A stretch of DNA of 64,000 nucleotides, taken from positions 231,501 through 295,500 of the forward strand of contig NZ_JAIVKJ010000003.1 in the NCBI RefSeq assembly GCF_020524885.1. Reading direction: 5' to 3'. The notes under the pieces were generated by a model. The model ran no database searches. It was given only the letters and a program-made list of their open reading frames with translations, and was not told the DNA's origin. The DNA is from Microbulbifer elongatus (GTDB lineage Bacteria > Pseudomonadota > Gammaproteobacteria > Pseudomonadales > Cellvibrionaceae). This document shows positions 1-8,461 of this stretch, one piece after another. Each line of letters starts with the position of its first letter. Positions within the stretch are counted from its first letter, which is position 1. The position numbers and the translations under genes were made by a program.

Positions 1-272
1 ACGCTTGCGTCTCACCGGTACTGAGTGCCAGCGAGGCACCGCATCATCCGCACAACAGCGCAAGGGATAGCTACCTTCCCATCGATGGTTACCTGCAGCC
101 GGCGCCGGCACCTCGATTTAGTCGCACGCCCTCGTCGGTATTGCACGGTTGTCGTCAGCATGGGGCGGACACTCGCTCAATACTCGCCGCTATAGGTGTT
201 TGTGGCGAGGATATTGATCAATTAAAAGCGGAGGGTACGATTGACTGCTCCAGTGCGAAAGAAACGGCGTAA
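1..272 (+). CDS. CaiB/BaiF family CoA-transferase, C-terminal fragment (5' end outside window)
   Basis: An open frame runs in from the left edge and stops at a TAA (270-272); about 89 residues are visible, in the frame whose first complete codon begins at base 3. The segment LQPAPAPRFSRTP followed by a region of the form HGADTRSILAAIG...I..L.AEGTID matches the usual C-terminus of CaiB/BaiF (class III) CoA-transferases and alpha-methylacyl-CoA racemases, where PAPRFSRTP and a G-HT-R-vL-e-G tail are typical. These enzymes move CoA between carboxylic acids or racemise acyl-CoAs. It converges on an acyl-CoA dehydrogenase gene 113 bp away, consistent with an acyl-CoA catabolic locus. The catalytic Asp lies outside the window, so transferase cannot be separated from racemase. 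Confidence 0.8.
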   Translation, partial: ACVSPVLSASEAPHHPHNSARDSYLPIDGYLQPAPAPRFSRTPSSVLHGCRQHGADTRSILAAIGVCGEDIDQLKAEGTIDCSSAKETA

Positions 273-385
273 CTTCGTATGAAGCTATTTGAGGCACTCC
301 TGTAAGCGATCGACCGAAAGATCGCACCATCAACGTGGATCGTTCGGAAGTGCGCATTTCCCTTTGTCAAATCTCTCTCTAACCT

Positions 386-1606
386 CTACTCGCCATAAAG
401 CTCGATCAATTGCTTGCCTAACGCCATCTGGTGGACTTGATCGGGGCCGTCGGCCTGGCGGCACCAGCGGGCGTAGTTGAAGGCTTCGGCGAAGAAGTAG
501 TCTTCGGTGAGACCGCCAGCGCCATGCATCTGCATGCAGCGGTCGAGAATCTCCTGAACCATTTTCGGCACGCTGATTTTGCTGGCGGCGATCATGTCCC
601 TCGATTCCCGTGCGCCAACCTCATCCATTTTCTGGCAGGTCTGGAGCACCAGTAGGCGCGCCATCTGGATTTCGGCGAAGCTGCGAGCGATATCCTCGCG
701 TACAGATTGGTGTTGGCTCAGTTTGCGACCGAAGGTGGTGCGGCTCTCGACGCGCTTGCAGCTTTCTTCCAGCGCGCGCTGTGCAGCGCCAATTAGACGC
801 ATGCAGTGGTGGATACGGCCGGGGCCAAGGCGGCCCTGGGCAATTTCGAAGCCGCGGCCTTCGCCCAGTAGTACGTTCTCCAGCGGTACCCTTACATTAT
901 TGAAATGAATTTCCGCATGGCCGATAGGGGCGTCGTCGTAGCCAAGGGTGGTAAGCGGACGAACCAGGGTAATTCCTGGTGTGTCTTTCGGCACCAGTAT
1001 CTGGGTTTGCTGCTTGTGGCGATCTGGATTGTCCGGATCAGACTTTCCCATGACGATCAGGATTTTCGTACGCTCGTACAGGGCGCCAGTGATAAACCAT
1101 TTGCGCCCGTTCAGCACCCATTCGTCGCCGTCGCGCTGAATACGCAATTCGATATTGGTGGCGTCGGAGGAGGCTACCTGGGGTTCGGTCATTGCGTAGG
1201 ATGAGCGTATTTCGCCATTCAGAAGTGGTGTCAGCCACTTTTCTCGCTGTTCGGGTGACGCATACCGCATGAACACTTCCATATTGCCGGTGTCCGGGGC
1301 ATTGCAGTTGAACACTTCCGGTGACCAGATAACCCGCCCCATCTGTTCTGCCAGTGGTGCATAGTCGAGGTTGGAAAGGCCGCCAAACTCGCTGTATTCG
1401 CCGTGTGCGGTGGGTATGAATAGATTCCACAGCCCCGCGTCTTTTGCCCGCTGCTTCAGTTCGTCCATCAATGGCATGGGCGCAAAGCGTTTTTCAGCAC
1501 GCGCAAGCTGTTCGCGGTGCGGGGTTTCATTGGGATAGATGTGGCGTTTAAAAAAAACCTGCAACTGGTGTTGCAAGGTCATGGATAGGTCGCTGAATTG
1601 GAACAT
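386..1606 (-). CDS. acyl-CoA dehydrogenase (ACAD11-like)
   Basis: A 406-residue flavoprotein of the acyl-CoA dehydrogenase family, which makes the alpha,beta double bond of an acyl-CoA and passes electrons to ETF. Visible features are the FAD/substrate loop YAMTEPQVASSDATNI, WVLNGRKWFITGA, a GRGFEIAQGRLGPGRIHH segment and the C-terminal helical domain with QMHGAGGLTEDYF. Length and the RxLGPGRIHHCMR pattern resemble ACAD10/11-type enzymes. The ATG at 1606 is preferred because GGAGAGG precedes it at good spacing and it gives the family N-terminus (MFQFSDLS); 51 upstream codons look non-native. It is divergent from the LysR gene and may be its target. Substrate chain length cannot be inferred. 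Confidence 0.9.
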   Translation of the reverse strand: MFQFSDLSMTLQHQLQVFFKRHIYPNETPHREQLARAEKRFAPMPLMDELKQRAKDAGLWNLFIPTAHGEYSEFGGLSNLDYAPLAEQMGRVIWSPEVFNCNAPDTGNMEVFMRYASPEQREKWLTPLLNGEIRSSYAMTEPQVASSDATNIELRIQRDGDEWVLNGRKWFITGALYERTKILIVMGKSDPDNPDRHKQQTQILVPKDTPGITLVRPLTTLGYDDAPIGHAEIHFNNVRVPLENVLLGEGRGFEIAQGRLGPGRIHHCMRLIGAAQRALEESCKRVESRTTFGRKLSQHQSVREDIARSFAEIQMARLLVLQTCQKMDEVGARESRDMIAASKISVPKMVQEILDRCMQMHGAGGLTEDYFFAEAFNYARWCRQADGPDQVHQMALGKQLIELYGE

Positions 1607-1642
1607 GTGCCTCTCCGGCTGACAGGTATGGTCAAACTGTCG

Positions 1643-1669
1643 TTGACAGGGTGATTCGGGCACTATAAA
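1643..1669 (+). promoter_or_regulatory. candidate sigma-70 promoter for the lysR gene
   Basis: TTGACA (1643-1648) and TATAAA (1664-1669) are separated by 15 bp, shorter than the ideal 17. They lie in the 139-bp gap between the divergent acyl-CoA dehydrogenase and LysR starts and point toward the LysR gene, about 75 bp upstream of its start. The hexamers are read directly; promoter function is inferred. Confidence 0.4.
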
Positions 1670-1745
1670 AAAATGCATGGAATCATCCCAATTTATTAAG
1701 CTTATGCGCTTGAATTGATTTAAGTGATGCGTGAGGGGGGAACGA

Positions 1746-2642
1746 ATGCGATTGGACAAGGTAGACCTGAACCTGTTTGTGGTATTCGATGCGCTTTATC
1801 GTGAGCGCAGCGTGACCAGGGTGGCCCAGTTGCTCAACCTCACCCAGCCTGCGGTGAGTAACGCTCTGAGCCGTCTGCGCCAGACATTTGATGATCACCT
1901 CTTTGTAAAAACCCGCGAAGGCATGAGCCCGACCCCGGTCGCAGATAGCGTGGTGCGGGATGTGCGCGATGCGCTGGCACTGCTTGGGCGCAGTGTGGGT
2001 GGTATTGCCCGGTTTGACCCGGCACGTTCCGAGAAAGTTTTTCGACTGGGGATGAACGACCTCGCGGAATCACTGCTATTGCCTCGCCTATATGAAGAGG
2101 TCAGAACGGTGGCGCCGGCAGTGTCCATTACCAGTTACTACGTAGAGCGAGATACCGCCGCCACAGAGCTGAATACGGGCGCGATTGACCTGCTACTGGA
2201 CGCGCCCTTGCTCAATGCCCGGGAACTCGGACACAAATACCTTGCGGAGCTACCCTATGTGGTCGCCATGCGGCCCGATCACCCCCTGGCAGGCTCCGAT
2301 CTTTCGCTAGATGATTATCTGTCTGCGGAACACCTGCATGTTTCCAGTCGGCGCAAGGGGCGGGGCCAAGTGGAGCTGGCGCTGCATAATGCCGGGATTT
2401 GCCGCAACATCACCATGCGCGTGCAGAACTACCTTGTTGCTGCGCGCATCACCGAGGGCACCGATCTGCTATGGACAGTTCCGCGCGTATTGGCGAACAC
2501 TTTGCCACTGGAGGTCAAGGAACTGCCGTTCGAGATGGAAACGCTCCGATGGCACCTGTTCTGGCATCGCAGCGCGGAGGAAGATGCCTCGAGCCTGTGG
2601 ATGCGGGAAATGATTGAGCGAGTGTGTCACCAGGTGCTTTAA
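1746..2642 (+). CDS. LysR-family transcriptional regulator
   Basis: A 298-residue LysR-type regulator. The N-terminal winged helix-turn-helix is plain: LDKVDLNLFVVFDAL, then SVTRVAQLLNLTQPAVSNAL and LRQTFDDHLFVKT (residues about 4-65). A periplasmic-binding-protein-like effector domain follows. The 'VDLNLF..FDAL...SVT.AA..L..TQPAVS.AL.RLR' style belongs to the NodD/LeuO-like subgroup. The start at 1746 follows a strong GAGGGGGG at 5-nt spacing; an in-frame ATG 15 bp upstream lies inside or before that site and is less likely. It is divergent from the acyl-CoA dehydrogenase, the usual arrangement for regulator and target. The effector is unknown, probably an acyl-CoA or related acid. Confidence 0.92.
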   Translation: MRLDKVDLNLFVVFDALYRERSVTRVAQLLNLTQPAVSNALSRLRQTFDDHLFVKTREGMSPTPVADSVVRDVRDALALLGRSVGGIARFDPARSEKVFRLGMNDLAESLLLPRLYEEVRTVAPAVSITSYYVERDTAATELNTGAIDLLLDAPLLNARELGHKYLAELPYVVAMRPDHPLAGSDLSLDDYLSAEHLHVSSRRKGRGQVELALHNAGICRNITMRVQNYLVAARITEGTDLLWTVPRVLANTLPLEVKELPFEMETLRWHLFWHRSAEEDASSLWMREMIERVCHQVL

Positions 2643-2734
2643 CGCAAAGTGGGATACGACAACGCGGCACTGGCGTGCACCAGTTGCCGGATTTATTTTG
2701 CTGAGTAACAGCCTCATAACACCCGGAAAATATA

Positions 2735-3763
2735 ATGAACAAACTGATCTGGATAGCCGCTTGTCTCTTATGTCTGTTTTCGACTGCGCACGCCTCCGAG
2801 TCGGCAAGGTTTGCTATCGCCATTCACGGTGGTGCCGGCACCATCGAAAAGTCAAAAATGACTCCGGAGAAGGAGGCGGCCTATCGGGCAAAGCTTGAGG
2901 AGGCTCTGAATGCGGGCTACGCGGTATTGGAAAAGGGTGGCGCCAGCCTCGATGCGGTCGTGGCTGCGATCAATGTGATGGAAGATTCACCCTTGTTCAA
3001 TGCGGGCAGAGGTGCGGTGTACACCTATGACGGGGCCCATGAGCTGGACGCTTCGATCATGGATGGTCGGGACCGCCAGGCGGGCGCCGTGGCCGGAGTG
3101 AAACACGTTGCCAACCCCATCAACCTTGCGCGTATGGTGATGGAGGACTCTCCATTTGTAATGCTTTCCGGAGAGGGCGCCGAAGCGTTTGCCAGAAGCC
3201 GTGGCGTGCCGATGGTGGACAACAAGATCTTTGATACTGAGCAGCGCCGGGAGCAACTGGACCGGGCAAAGGAAAAGCTCGATAGGGAAAACAAGCAGGA
3301 CAAGGACTACCGAGCGGCAGTAGAGGCTTTGCCGGTTCCCTTCCGCATGGGCACAGTGGGCGCCGTGGCGTTGGACCAGCAGGGCAACCTGGCCGCAGGC
3401 ACTTCCACCGGTGGCATGACCGCAAAGCGCTATGGTCGTATTGGCGACTCTCCGGTAATCGGTGCCGGAACCTTTGCCGACAACAGGTCCTGTGCCGTTT
3501 CTGCGACGGGCCACGGCGAATACTTTATCCGCTACAACGTCGCTGCCGATATCTGTACCCGCGTCGAATACCAGAACAAGTCTGTGGTACAAGCCGCTGA
3601 TGAGGTGATCAAACAGGTACTGATGCCAGTGGGAGGTACCGGGGGTGTGATCGTGCTGGACGCAAGGGGCAACATTGCGCTGACGTTCAATACCAAGGGT
3701 ATGTACCGGGCCAGTAGGGTGGCGGGGCAACCGGCCGAGGTTGCGATCTTTGGCAGCCGCTGA
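2735..3763 (+). CDS. isoaspartyl peptidase/L-asparaginase (Ntn-hydrolase), exported
   Basis: A 342-residue plant-type asparaginase (IaaA family) that hydrolyses beta-aspartyl dipeptides and L-asparagine. It begins with a signal peptide (residues 1 to about 20, ending AHA), so the enzyme is probably periplasmic. The mature start FAIAIHGGAGTI is the family hallmark, and GTVGAVALDQQGNLAAGTSTGG contains the autoproteolytic nucleophile: Thr207 follows GG-type context FRMG. Cleavage before Thr207 would give alpha and beta subunits. GDSPVIGAGTFADN and GHGEYFIR are conserved substrate-pocket strands. E. coli IaaA is cytoplasmic, so the signal peptide is a feature of this subgroup. The gene is monocistronic between the LysR gene and a reverse tRNA. 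Confidence 0.92.
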   Translation: MNKLIWIAACLLCLFSTAHASESARFAIAIHGGAGTIEKSKMTPEKEAAYRAKLEEALNAGYAVLEKGGASLDAVVAAINVMEDSPLFNAGRGAVYTYDGAHELDASIMDGRDRQAGAVAGVKHVANPINLARMVMEDSPFVMLSGEGAEAFARSRGVPMVDNKIFDTEQRREQLDRAKEKLDRENKQDKDYRAAVEALPVPFRMGTVGAVALDQQGNLAAGTSTGGMTAKRYGRIGDSPVIGAGTFADNRSCAVSATGHGEYFIRYNVAADICTRVEYQNKSVVQAADEVIKQVLMPVGGTGGVIVLDARGNIALTFNTKGMYRASRVAGQPAEVAIFGSR

Positions 3764-3795
3764 ACCCGGGCCAGCCTACTAAACGTACAAGAATA

Positions 3796-3871
3796 TGGCG
3801 CCCCCGGGTGGACTCGAACCACCAGTCCGGACTTAGGAGGTCCGTGGTTTATCCTGTTAACCGACGGGGGC
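3796..3871 (-). tRNA. tRNA-Arg (CCU anticodon)
   Basis: On the reverse strand the 76-nt cloverleaf starts GCCCCCG and ends CGGGGGC-G-CCA, giving seven acceptor pairs with an encoded CCA. The anticodon stem CGGAC/GTCCG encloses the loop CTCCTAA, anticodon CCU, which reads AGG. The T arm carries the GGTTCGAGTCC-type loop. This is a rare-codon arginine tRNA, normally present in one copy. Confidence 0.95.
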
Positions 3872-3887
3872 GGTCAGAAGGGCGCTC

Positions 3888-3916
3888 ATTTTAACGACTG
3901 TCGCGGCGGCTGTCAT
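3888..3916 (-). promoter_or_regulatory. candidate promoter of tRNA-Arg
   Basis: On the reverse strand ATGACA (3911-3916, 5 of 6 to TTGACA) and TAAAAT (3888-3893, 5 of 6 to TATAAT) are exactly 17 bp apart. The predicted start falls about 10 bp before the tRNA 5' end, and the stretch between is GC-rich, as in stable-RNA promoters. Confidence 0.6.
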
Positions 3917-4336
3917 GGCCCGTATCGCCTCGACAGTTTTCCCGGCTGACTGTCACTTATCTCACCCAAAGTGCGACGCAATTCCGCTTCGAACTATCAC
4001 CTGTCACCAAGGGTAACGCTCCGGCACAGTTGGTTACCAGAATTCACCGCTGTCGCGGTGAGTGACCCGGTGACTGTGCCGCAAAAAAAATGAGGAAAAC
4101 TGTCGCGATTTGGTAATAAATTGCAGGTATTTTTGCGCCAGCTGTGGGCAGTAGGGGAGATGCTTTTCGCGACGGTCGTCTGCGCAAGTTGCGGCGGTGT
4201 AACCCTCCTCGAAAAACTTGTTTCCGCGGTGCAAAAGGTGCTTGACCGGTGAAGTCAGTGCTGGCTACTCTGCGATTGCACAACAAAAACAGACAAAGTG
4301 TTTCTGCCCTGGCAGATCGAGATTATGGAGTTTTCT
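3917..4336. other. intergenic region between tRNA-Arg and the small acidic protein gene
   Basis: I see no convincing gene here. The motif CTGTCGCG recurs near 3898, 4050 and 4100, beside several other CTGTC words, but spacing and orientation show no clear order. A weak forward promoter candidate is TTGACC (4242-4247), 17-bp spacer, CTACTC (4265-4270), about 70 bp before the next start. Confidence 0.4.
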
Positions 4337-4510
4337 ATGAGCGGCAACGTTATCGAAAATGACATGGATTTTGATGAAGGCGATTCCTCAACGGTAGAGG
4401 ATCTGCTGTATACCCCACAGAGCCCTAGAGATGCCCGCCGGATGGTCGAAGACCGGCTGGAGGAGATGCGTCTACGAAGGGAACTGATGGATTATCAGTA
4501 CGAGTTCTGA
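4337..4510 (+). CDS. small acidic/charged protein, PA3496-like
   Basis: A 57-residue protein with an acidic N-terminal half (ENDMDFDEGD) and a charged helical tail of the form RDARRMVEDRLEEMRLRRELMDY. That R..R..VEdRLEe..L..EL.D pattern resembles the short Pseudomonas PA3496 family, whose role is not established (an envelope-integrity role has been suggested). GGAG lies 6 nt before the ATG at 4337; two earlier in-frame ATGs lack this. It stands alone and is followed by a strong terminator. There is no membrane segment or Cys motif. Family assignment is from memory of the pattern and is moderate. Confidence 0.7.
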   Translation: MSGNVIENDMDFDEGDSSTVEDLLYTPQSPRDARRMVEDRLEEMRLRRELMDYQYEF

Positions 4511-4628
4511 GCCCACTGGAATCTACAGGCCTTTTAACACCGACCGGGGTATCTCCGGGTTAATGATCTAAAACAACTGCGCGAACGTCCACGAGCATTG
4601 TGTCTCTGGCAACTGCGGCAGGCTCTAT

Positions 4629-4655
4629 AAAAGGGTGCCCAAGGGCACCCTTTTT
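4629..4655 (+). terminator. rho-independent terminator
   Basis: GGGTGCCC, a two-base gap and GGGCACCC, flanked by an A run and followed by TTTTT. It lies about 120 bp after the small acidic protein gene and ahead of the STAS gene, separating the two transcripts. Confidence 0.85.
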
Positions 4656-4792
4656 CGATTGTGGCTCTCCCGAGTGCTGAGAGGCAATCCCGTGGCAGAT
4701 CCCGCCAGGCCATACGCCAGTTTTCACACTCCCCTGAGGGGTGTATATTGGTACGTAATCGTCAGGAAAGGGAAGGAAAAAGGGACCTTCAG

Positions 4793-5137
4793 ATGGTAGT
4801 TTCCGACAGGTTTGACAGCAGGGTGACCACGGAAGTCTCCGATAGCGGGGATGCTTTGGTTATTCGCGTTGCGGGCAATTTTGATTTCAATATGCACCGG
4901 GAATTTCAGCGGGCGTATCGAAATGTGTCTCCACCTCCGAGGATTTTCCTGGTTGACCTCTCCGAAACCGATCACCTGGATAGCGCGGCGCTGGGAATGC
5001 TCTTGCTGTTGCGAGATTACTGTGTGGAAGTGGGGGCTGAAGGTGTTCAGCCTACGGTAGAGCTGATGAACGCCAATGCCCACGTTTCCCATATCCTCTC
5101 TGTGTCCAACTTTGATCGAATTTTCAGCATACGCTGA
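4793..5137 (+). CDS. STAS-domain anti-sigma factor antagonist (HsbA/SpoIIAA-like)
   Basis: A 114-residue single STAS domain. The strand ALVIRVAGNFDFNMHREFQRAY and the segment FLVDLSETDHLDSAALGMLLLLRDY match anti-sigma antagonists, where the serine in D-S-A-A-L-G is the residue phosphorylated by an RsbW-type kinase. The ATG at 4793 has AGGGA upstream; the longer frame adds 44 basic residues with no domain. It lies 15 bp before the phosphatase/kinase-like gene, so both are probably one operon and a partner-switching pair: the neighbour's HATPase domain would phosphorylate or bind it and its PP2C domain would reset it. The architecture resembles Pseudomonas HsbA/HsbR, which links to flagellar or biofilm control; that role here is inference. 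Confidence 0.88.
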   Translation: MVVSDRFDSRVTTEVSDSGDALVIRVAGNFDFNMHREFQRAYRNVSPPPRIFLVDLSETDHLDSAALGMLLLLRDYCVEVGAEGVQPTVELMNANAHVSHILSVSNFDRIFSIR

Positions 5138-5152
5138 AGGTTCCCACTCCCG

Positions 5153-6931
5153 ATGAATGCCTTCCGGGTCCTGATTGTCGAAAGCGATACCCCCGAGGTA
5201 AGTGAGCTGCGGCAACTGATCCATAGTTGTGAATACACCAATTCCTCGGGGGGCATGTCACCGGCAATCGTGCACTGTGTGCCGTCGGCGGAACTTGCGC
5301 AGGAGACTTACAGCGAGTTTTTACCCAATCTGGTGATCTTCGGCCCGGTTGCTGCTGCGACTGCTTCTCCCGGTGATGTCCGCCAGCTGCGGCAAAGTGG
5401 TGGGGTGGAACCGGTCCCTATTCTCTTCGTGCTGGACTTGACCGGTCAGGACGCGCTGCCAGTCCCTCCGACCACCTGTGACGATATTTTAACCAAGCCC
5501 TACAGCCATCCGCTGGTACAGCTGAAGCTCGCTTCCATCCGGCGTTTTTGTGAATTCAGCCGTTCGTTGATGGCGCAGCGAGATCGCTTGCGGCGGCATC
5601 ACGCGGATTTTCTACAAGAGCAGGCCAGCGCGCGGGAAATTTTCGGGAATCTGGGCAATGAGAGCTGCCTGGACGATACCCCGGCAATTCGTTACCACCT
5701 TTCTCCCCGAGCCGTTTTGAATGGCGATCTACTTGCGGCCACACGCACCCCGGACGGCAAACTGGTATTGATGCTGGGCGACTTCGCGGGCCATGGACTG
5801 GCGGCAGCAGTGGGTGCGGTGCCCTTGACTTCCATCTTTTATTCGATGATGCCGCGCGGGTTTTCCATGAGCAGGGTGGCACGGGAAATCAACCGCAAGC
5901 TATACCATATTTTGCCCCGCCAGATGTTCTGCTGCCTGGTCATGCTGGAACTGGACCCGCGCCGCAACCACTTGCGTATCCTCAATGCCGGAATGCCAAG
6001 CCCTTGCCTAAAGCGCACCAGCGGCGATTTGCATTTGCTCGAGTCTCGTCACTTGCCGTTTGGGGTGCTTTCGACTGACCAGATTGAAACTTCTATCGTC
6101 AATGTCCGAATTCTGCCGGGGGATCGGCTTTACCTTTGGAGTGATGGAATCCACGAGGCCCGCAACAACAAGGGTGAACATTTTGGTGAGAATCGTCTGC
6201 TCAAGCTACTGCGTGAAGATGGTGTCGAGAGCACTCAAGCGTTCGACCAGATTCTGGTAGCGGTCAATGCGCACGCTGCGGAGCAGCATGATGACCTGTC
6301 CCTGGTTGAGCTGAACCTGTGTCATGTGTCGCTTCGCAAAAGTGGTTGCCCGGCGGGCGACTATTCGGAAAATCGCCGGGGCAGCAGGTTGGGTAACTGG
6401 TCTATCAATTTGCAGTTATCCCATGAGGAGCTGCGTGCGGCGGACCCGCTGCCCCATGTGTTGAGTGTTTTGGCGCAAATGCCCGGTGCTGCGCGCTTCC
6501 AGGAAGACTTGGCCATTGCCCTCGGGGAGTTGTTTCGCAATGCGCTGGAGCACGGCGTTCTGGAACTGGATTCGTCCATTAAAGCGACCGATGATGGTTT
6601 TGTTCGCTACTATGACCTGATGGCGGAACGTCGTGGCCAGCTAAAGGATGGCTGGGTGAGCATCTCGCTTACCTGTAGCGAGGGTGACGCCGGGGGCACG
6701 CTGACGCTGGTGGTAGAAGACAGTGGCTCGGGGTTCCCTGCAATTCAGGAGCCGTCAGGTGTTTATGCAGGGCGGGGGCTCAACCTGCTTCAGACGGTGT
6801 GCGATGAAGTAAGCTACCAGCCGGGGTGCAGCCGTGTGGAGGCAACCGTCCGCTGGGGCGGGACTGCCGTGGATCGAGATACTGGCGATGTACACGGTAA
6901 TGCCATGCAAAACCCGTCACTCCCGGTATAA
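5153..6931 (+). CDS. receiver-like/PP2C (SpoIIE) phosphatase/HATPase partner-switching regulator
   Basis: A 592-residue three-domain protein. Residues 1-125 look like a response-regulator receiver (RVLIVESD near the start, LTKPY near the end), but the phosphoacceptor position reads PNLVIFGPV, with Gly where Asp is expected. Residues about 170-390 are a PP2C/SpoIIE phosphatase with metal ligands in MLGDFAGHG, YLWSDGIHEARN and HDDLSLVE. Residues about 410-575 are an HATPase/RsbW-like kinase domain with the N-box FRNALEHG and the VVEDSGSGFP and GRGLNLL loops. This is the HsbR-type order; it should set the phosphorylation state of the STAS protein encoded just upstream. Both output domains keep their catalytic residues. 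Confidence 0.9.
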   Translation: MNAFRVLIVESDTPEVSELRQLIHSCEYTNSSGGMSPAIVHCVPSAELAQETYSEFLPNLVIFGPVAAATASPGDVRQLRQSGGVEPVPILFVLDLTGQDALPVPPTTCDDILTKPYSHPLVQLKLASIRRFCEFSRSLMAQRDRLRRHHADFLQEQASAREIFGNLGNESCLDDTPAIRYHLSPRAVLNGDLLAATRTPDGKLVLMLGDFAGHGLAAAVGAVPLTSIFYSMMPRGFSMSRVAREINRKLYHILPRQMFCCLVMLELDPRRNHLRILNAGMPSPCLKRTSGDLHLLESRHLPFGVLSTDQIETSIVNVRILPGDRLYLWSDGIHEARNNKGEHFGENRLLKLLREDGVESTQAFDQILVAVNAHAAEQHDDLSLVELNLCHVSLRKSGCPAGDYSENRRGSRLGNWSINLQLSHEELRAADPLPHVLSVLAQMPGAARFQEDLAIALGELFRNALEHGVLELDSSIKATDDGFVRYYDLMAERRGQLKDGWVSISLTCSEGDAGGTLTLVVEDSGSGFPAIQEPSGVYAGRGLNLLQTVCDEVSYQPGCSRVEATVRWGGTAVDRDTGDVHGNAMQNPSLPV

Positions 6932-6967
6932 TGCCGGCTAGTTTTTCATCAGCTAGGGTGGGCGAGA

Positions 6968-7654
6968 GTGTCTGCGCAACCGGATACGGCAACAAATACT
7001 GTCCGAGAGCTCACACTCTGTGTGAGCGGGCTCAGCTGTGAGCGGGATGGTCGCGTCTTGTTTGAGGGGCTCGAGTTTACCCTGAACACCGGAGCTGCAC
7101 TGCAAATAGTAGGCGCCAATGGTGCTGGTAAAAGCACTCTGATCCGCACCCTGATTGGCACAGCCTCCGATTACACCGGCGATATCCTCTGGCAGGGAGC
7201 GCCTTTCCCGAAATCCCTCCCCGAACTGCGTACCTCATTACTTTATATCGGTCACAATGCGGGCGTCCGCCGCGGTTTGACTCCGCTAGAAAACCTGGCC
7301 TGGTATGGAGCCTCTCGCAGTGATGCGATGATGGCGCTGGATGCAGTAGGGCTATATGGGTTTGAGGATGTGCTGTGTCAGCAACTTTCCGCTGGCCAGA
7401 ATCGTCGGGTCGCACTGGCGCGCCTTTACCTGCCAGACCCTGCGCCGCTGTGGATTCTCGATGAACCTCTTGCGGCGTTGGATGTTGCTGGTGTTGCCAG
7501 TTTGGAAACCCAAATGCGCGACCATCTCCAGCGCGGTGGCAGTGTACTGCTGACGTCCCATCAGCCGGTGGACGTCGCGCCGCTGGAGAAGCTCAATCTG
7601 GCCGACTTCCAGCCTTGCCCCGAAGAAAACCTGGAGCAGGCGTATGCGAGTTGA
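6968..7654 (+). CDS. ccmA: cytochrome c biogenesis ABC transporter ATP-binding protein CcmA
   Basis: A 228-residue ABC ATPase that with CcmB and CcmC drives release of holo-CcmE during periplasmic heme delivery. Walker A is GANGAGKST (about residues 55-63), the signature is LSAGQNRRVALARL and Walker B is LWILDEPLAALD. The start is a GTG after a purine-rich AGGGTGGGCGAGA. The end overlaps ccmB by 11 nt, so translation is probably coupled. First gene of the ccm operon; only 36 bp separate it from the phosphatase gene upstream, where no terminator is visible. Confidence 0.95.
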   Translation: MSAQPDTATNTVRELTLCVSGLSCERDGRVLFEGLEFTLNTGAALQIVGANGAGKSTLIRTLIGTASDYTGDILWQGAPFPKSLPELRTSLLYIGHNAGVRRGLTPLENLAWYGASRSDAMMALDAVGLYGFEDVLCQQLSAGQNRRVALARLYLPDPAPLWILDEPLAALDVAGVASLETQMRDHLQRGGSVLLTSHQPVDVAPLEKLNLADFQPCPEENLEQAYAS

Positions 7655-8393
7655 GCCATTTGATCGCGCCAATCCCGATTTGTCCAAAAGGGACTCTGGG
7701 TCTGTGAAATCCGTCCCGCCACGGGTTCCGGGTTTTTACACCCTGTTGCGCACGGAATTTACCCTCGCGGTGCGACGGCGCTCGGATATCGTCAATCCGC
7801 TGCTGTTTTTTGTCACCGTGCTCGCAATGATGCCGCTGGGGATTGGCCCCGAGCCGGAAATGCTCGCGCGCATGGCTGCGGGCCTGATCTGGGTGATGGC
7901 CCTGCTGGCGACATTGCTGTCTCAAGAGTCACTGTTTCGCGGCGATTACGAGGATGGCTCGCTGGAGCAGCTGGCGTTGCAGCCTCAGCCGCTGTATTTC
8001 CCGGTGCTCGCCAAAGTTGTCGTGCACTGGTTGGTCACGGGTATGCCTCTGGCACTGTTGTCTCCGCTGCTGGGAATGATGTTGAACCTGGGGGAGGCGG
8101 GCTACTGGCCACTGTTTGTATCCCTGGCACTGGGCACTGCAAGCCTCAGTCTGATTGGCGCGGTGGGGGCTGCTTTAACGGTCGCATTGCGGCGGCCGGG
8201 CCTGTTGCTGGCGCTGATAATTATGCCCCTTTATGTCCCCGTGTTAATCTTCGGCACCGGCGCGGTGCAGGCGGCATTGGATGGGTACGGTTACGGCCCA
8301 CAAATGGCGATTCTTGGTGCAATTCTGGCTGCCGCTGCGGCATTGGCGCCGCTGGCGGCCGCGGGCGCCATCCGAATCAGTCTCGAAAACTGA
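7644..8393 (+). CDS. ccmB: heme exporter membrane protein CcmB
   Basis: A 249-residue integral membrane subunit of the CcmABCD complex, with about six hydrophobic segments. Typical CcmB features are FYTLLRTEFTLAVRRRSDIVNPLLFFV near the N-terminus, LLSQESLFRGDYEDGSLEQLAL in the first cytoplasmic loop and PLYVPVLIFG late in the protein. The first 25-30 residues are polar and longer than in E. coli CcmB. The start overlaps ccmA. Confidence 0.94.
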   Translation: MRVEPFDRANPDLSKRDSGSVKSVPPRVPGFYTLLRTEFTLAVRRRSDIVNPLLFFVTVLAMMPLGIGPEPEMLARMAAGLIWVMALLATLLSQESLFRGDYEDGSLEQLALQPQPLYFPVLAKVVVHWLVTGMPLALLSPLLGMMLNLGEAGYWPLFVSLALGTASLSLIGAVGAALTVALRRPGLLLALIIMPLYVPVLIFGTGAVQAALDGYGYGPQMAILGAILAAAAALAPLAAAGAIRISLEN

Positions 8394-8461
8394 CCCTTCT
8401 ACGTGCATTTCACAAAAGCAGTACGGGAAATGGGTGAGAGAAGGGCATAGGAGTACGTATT

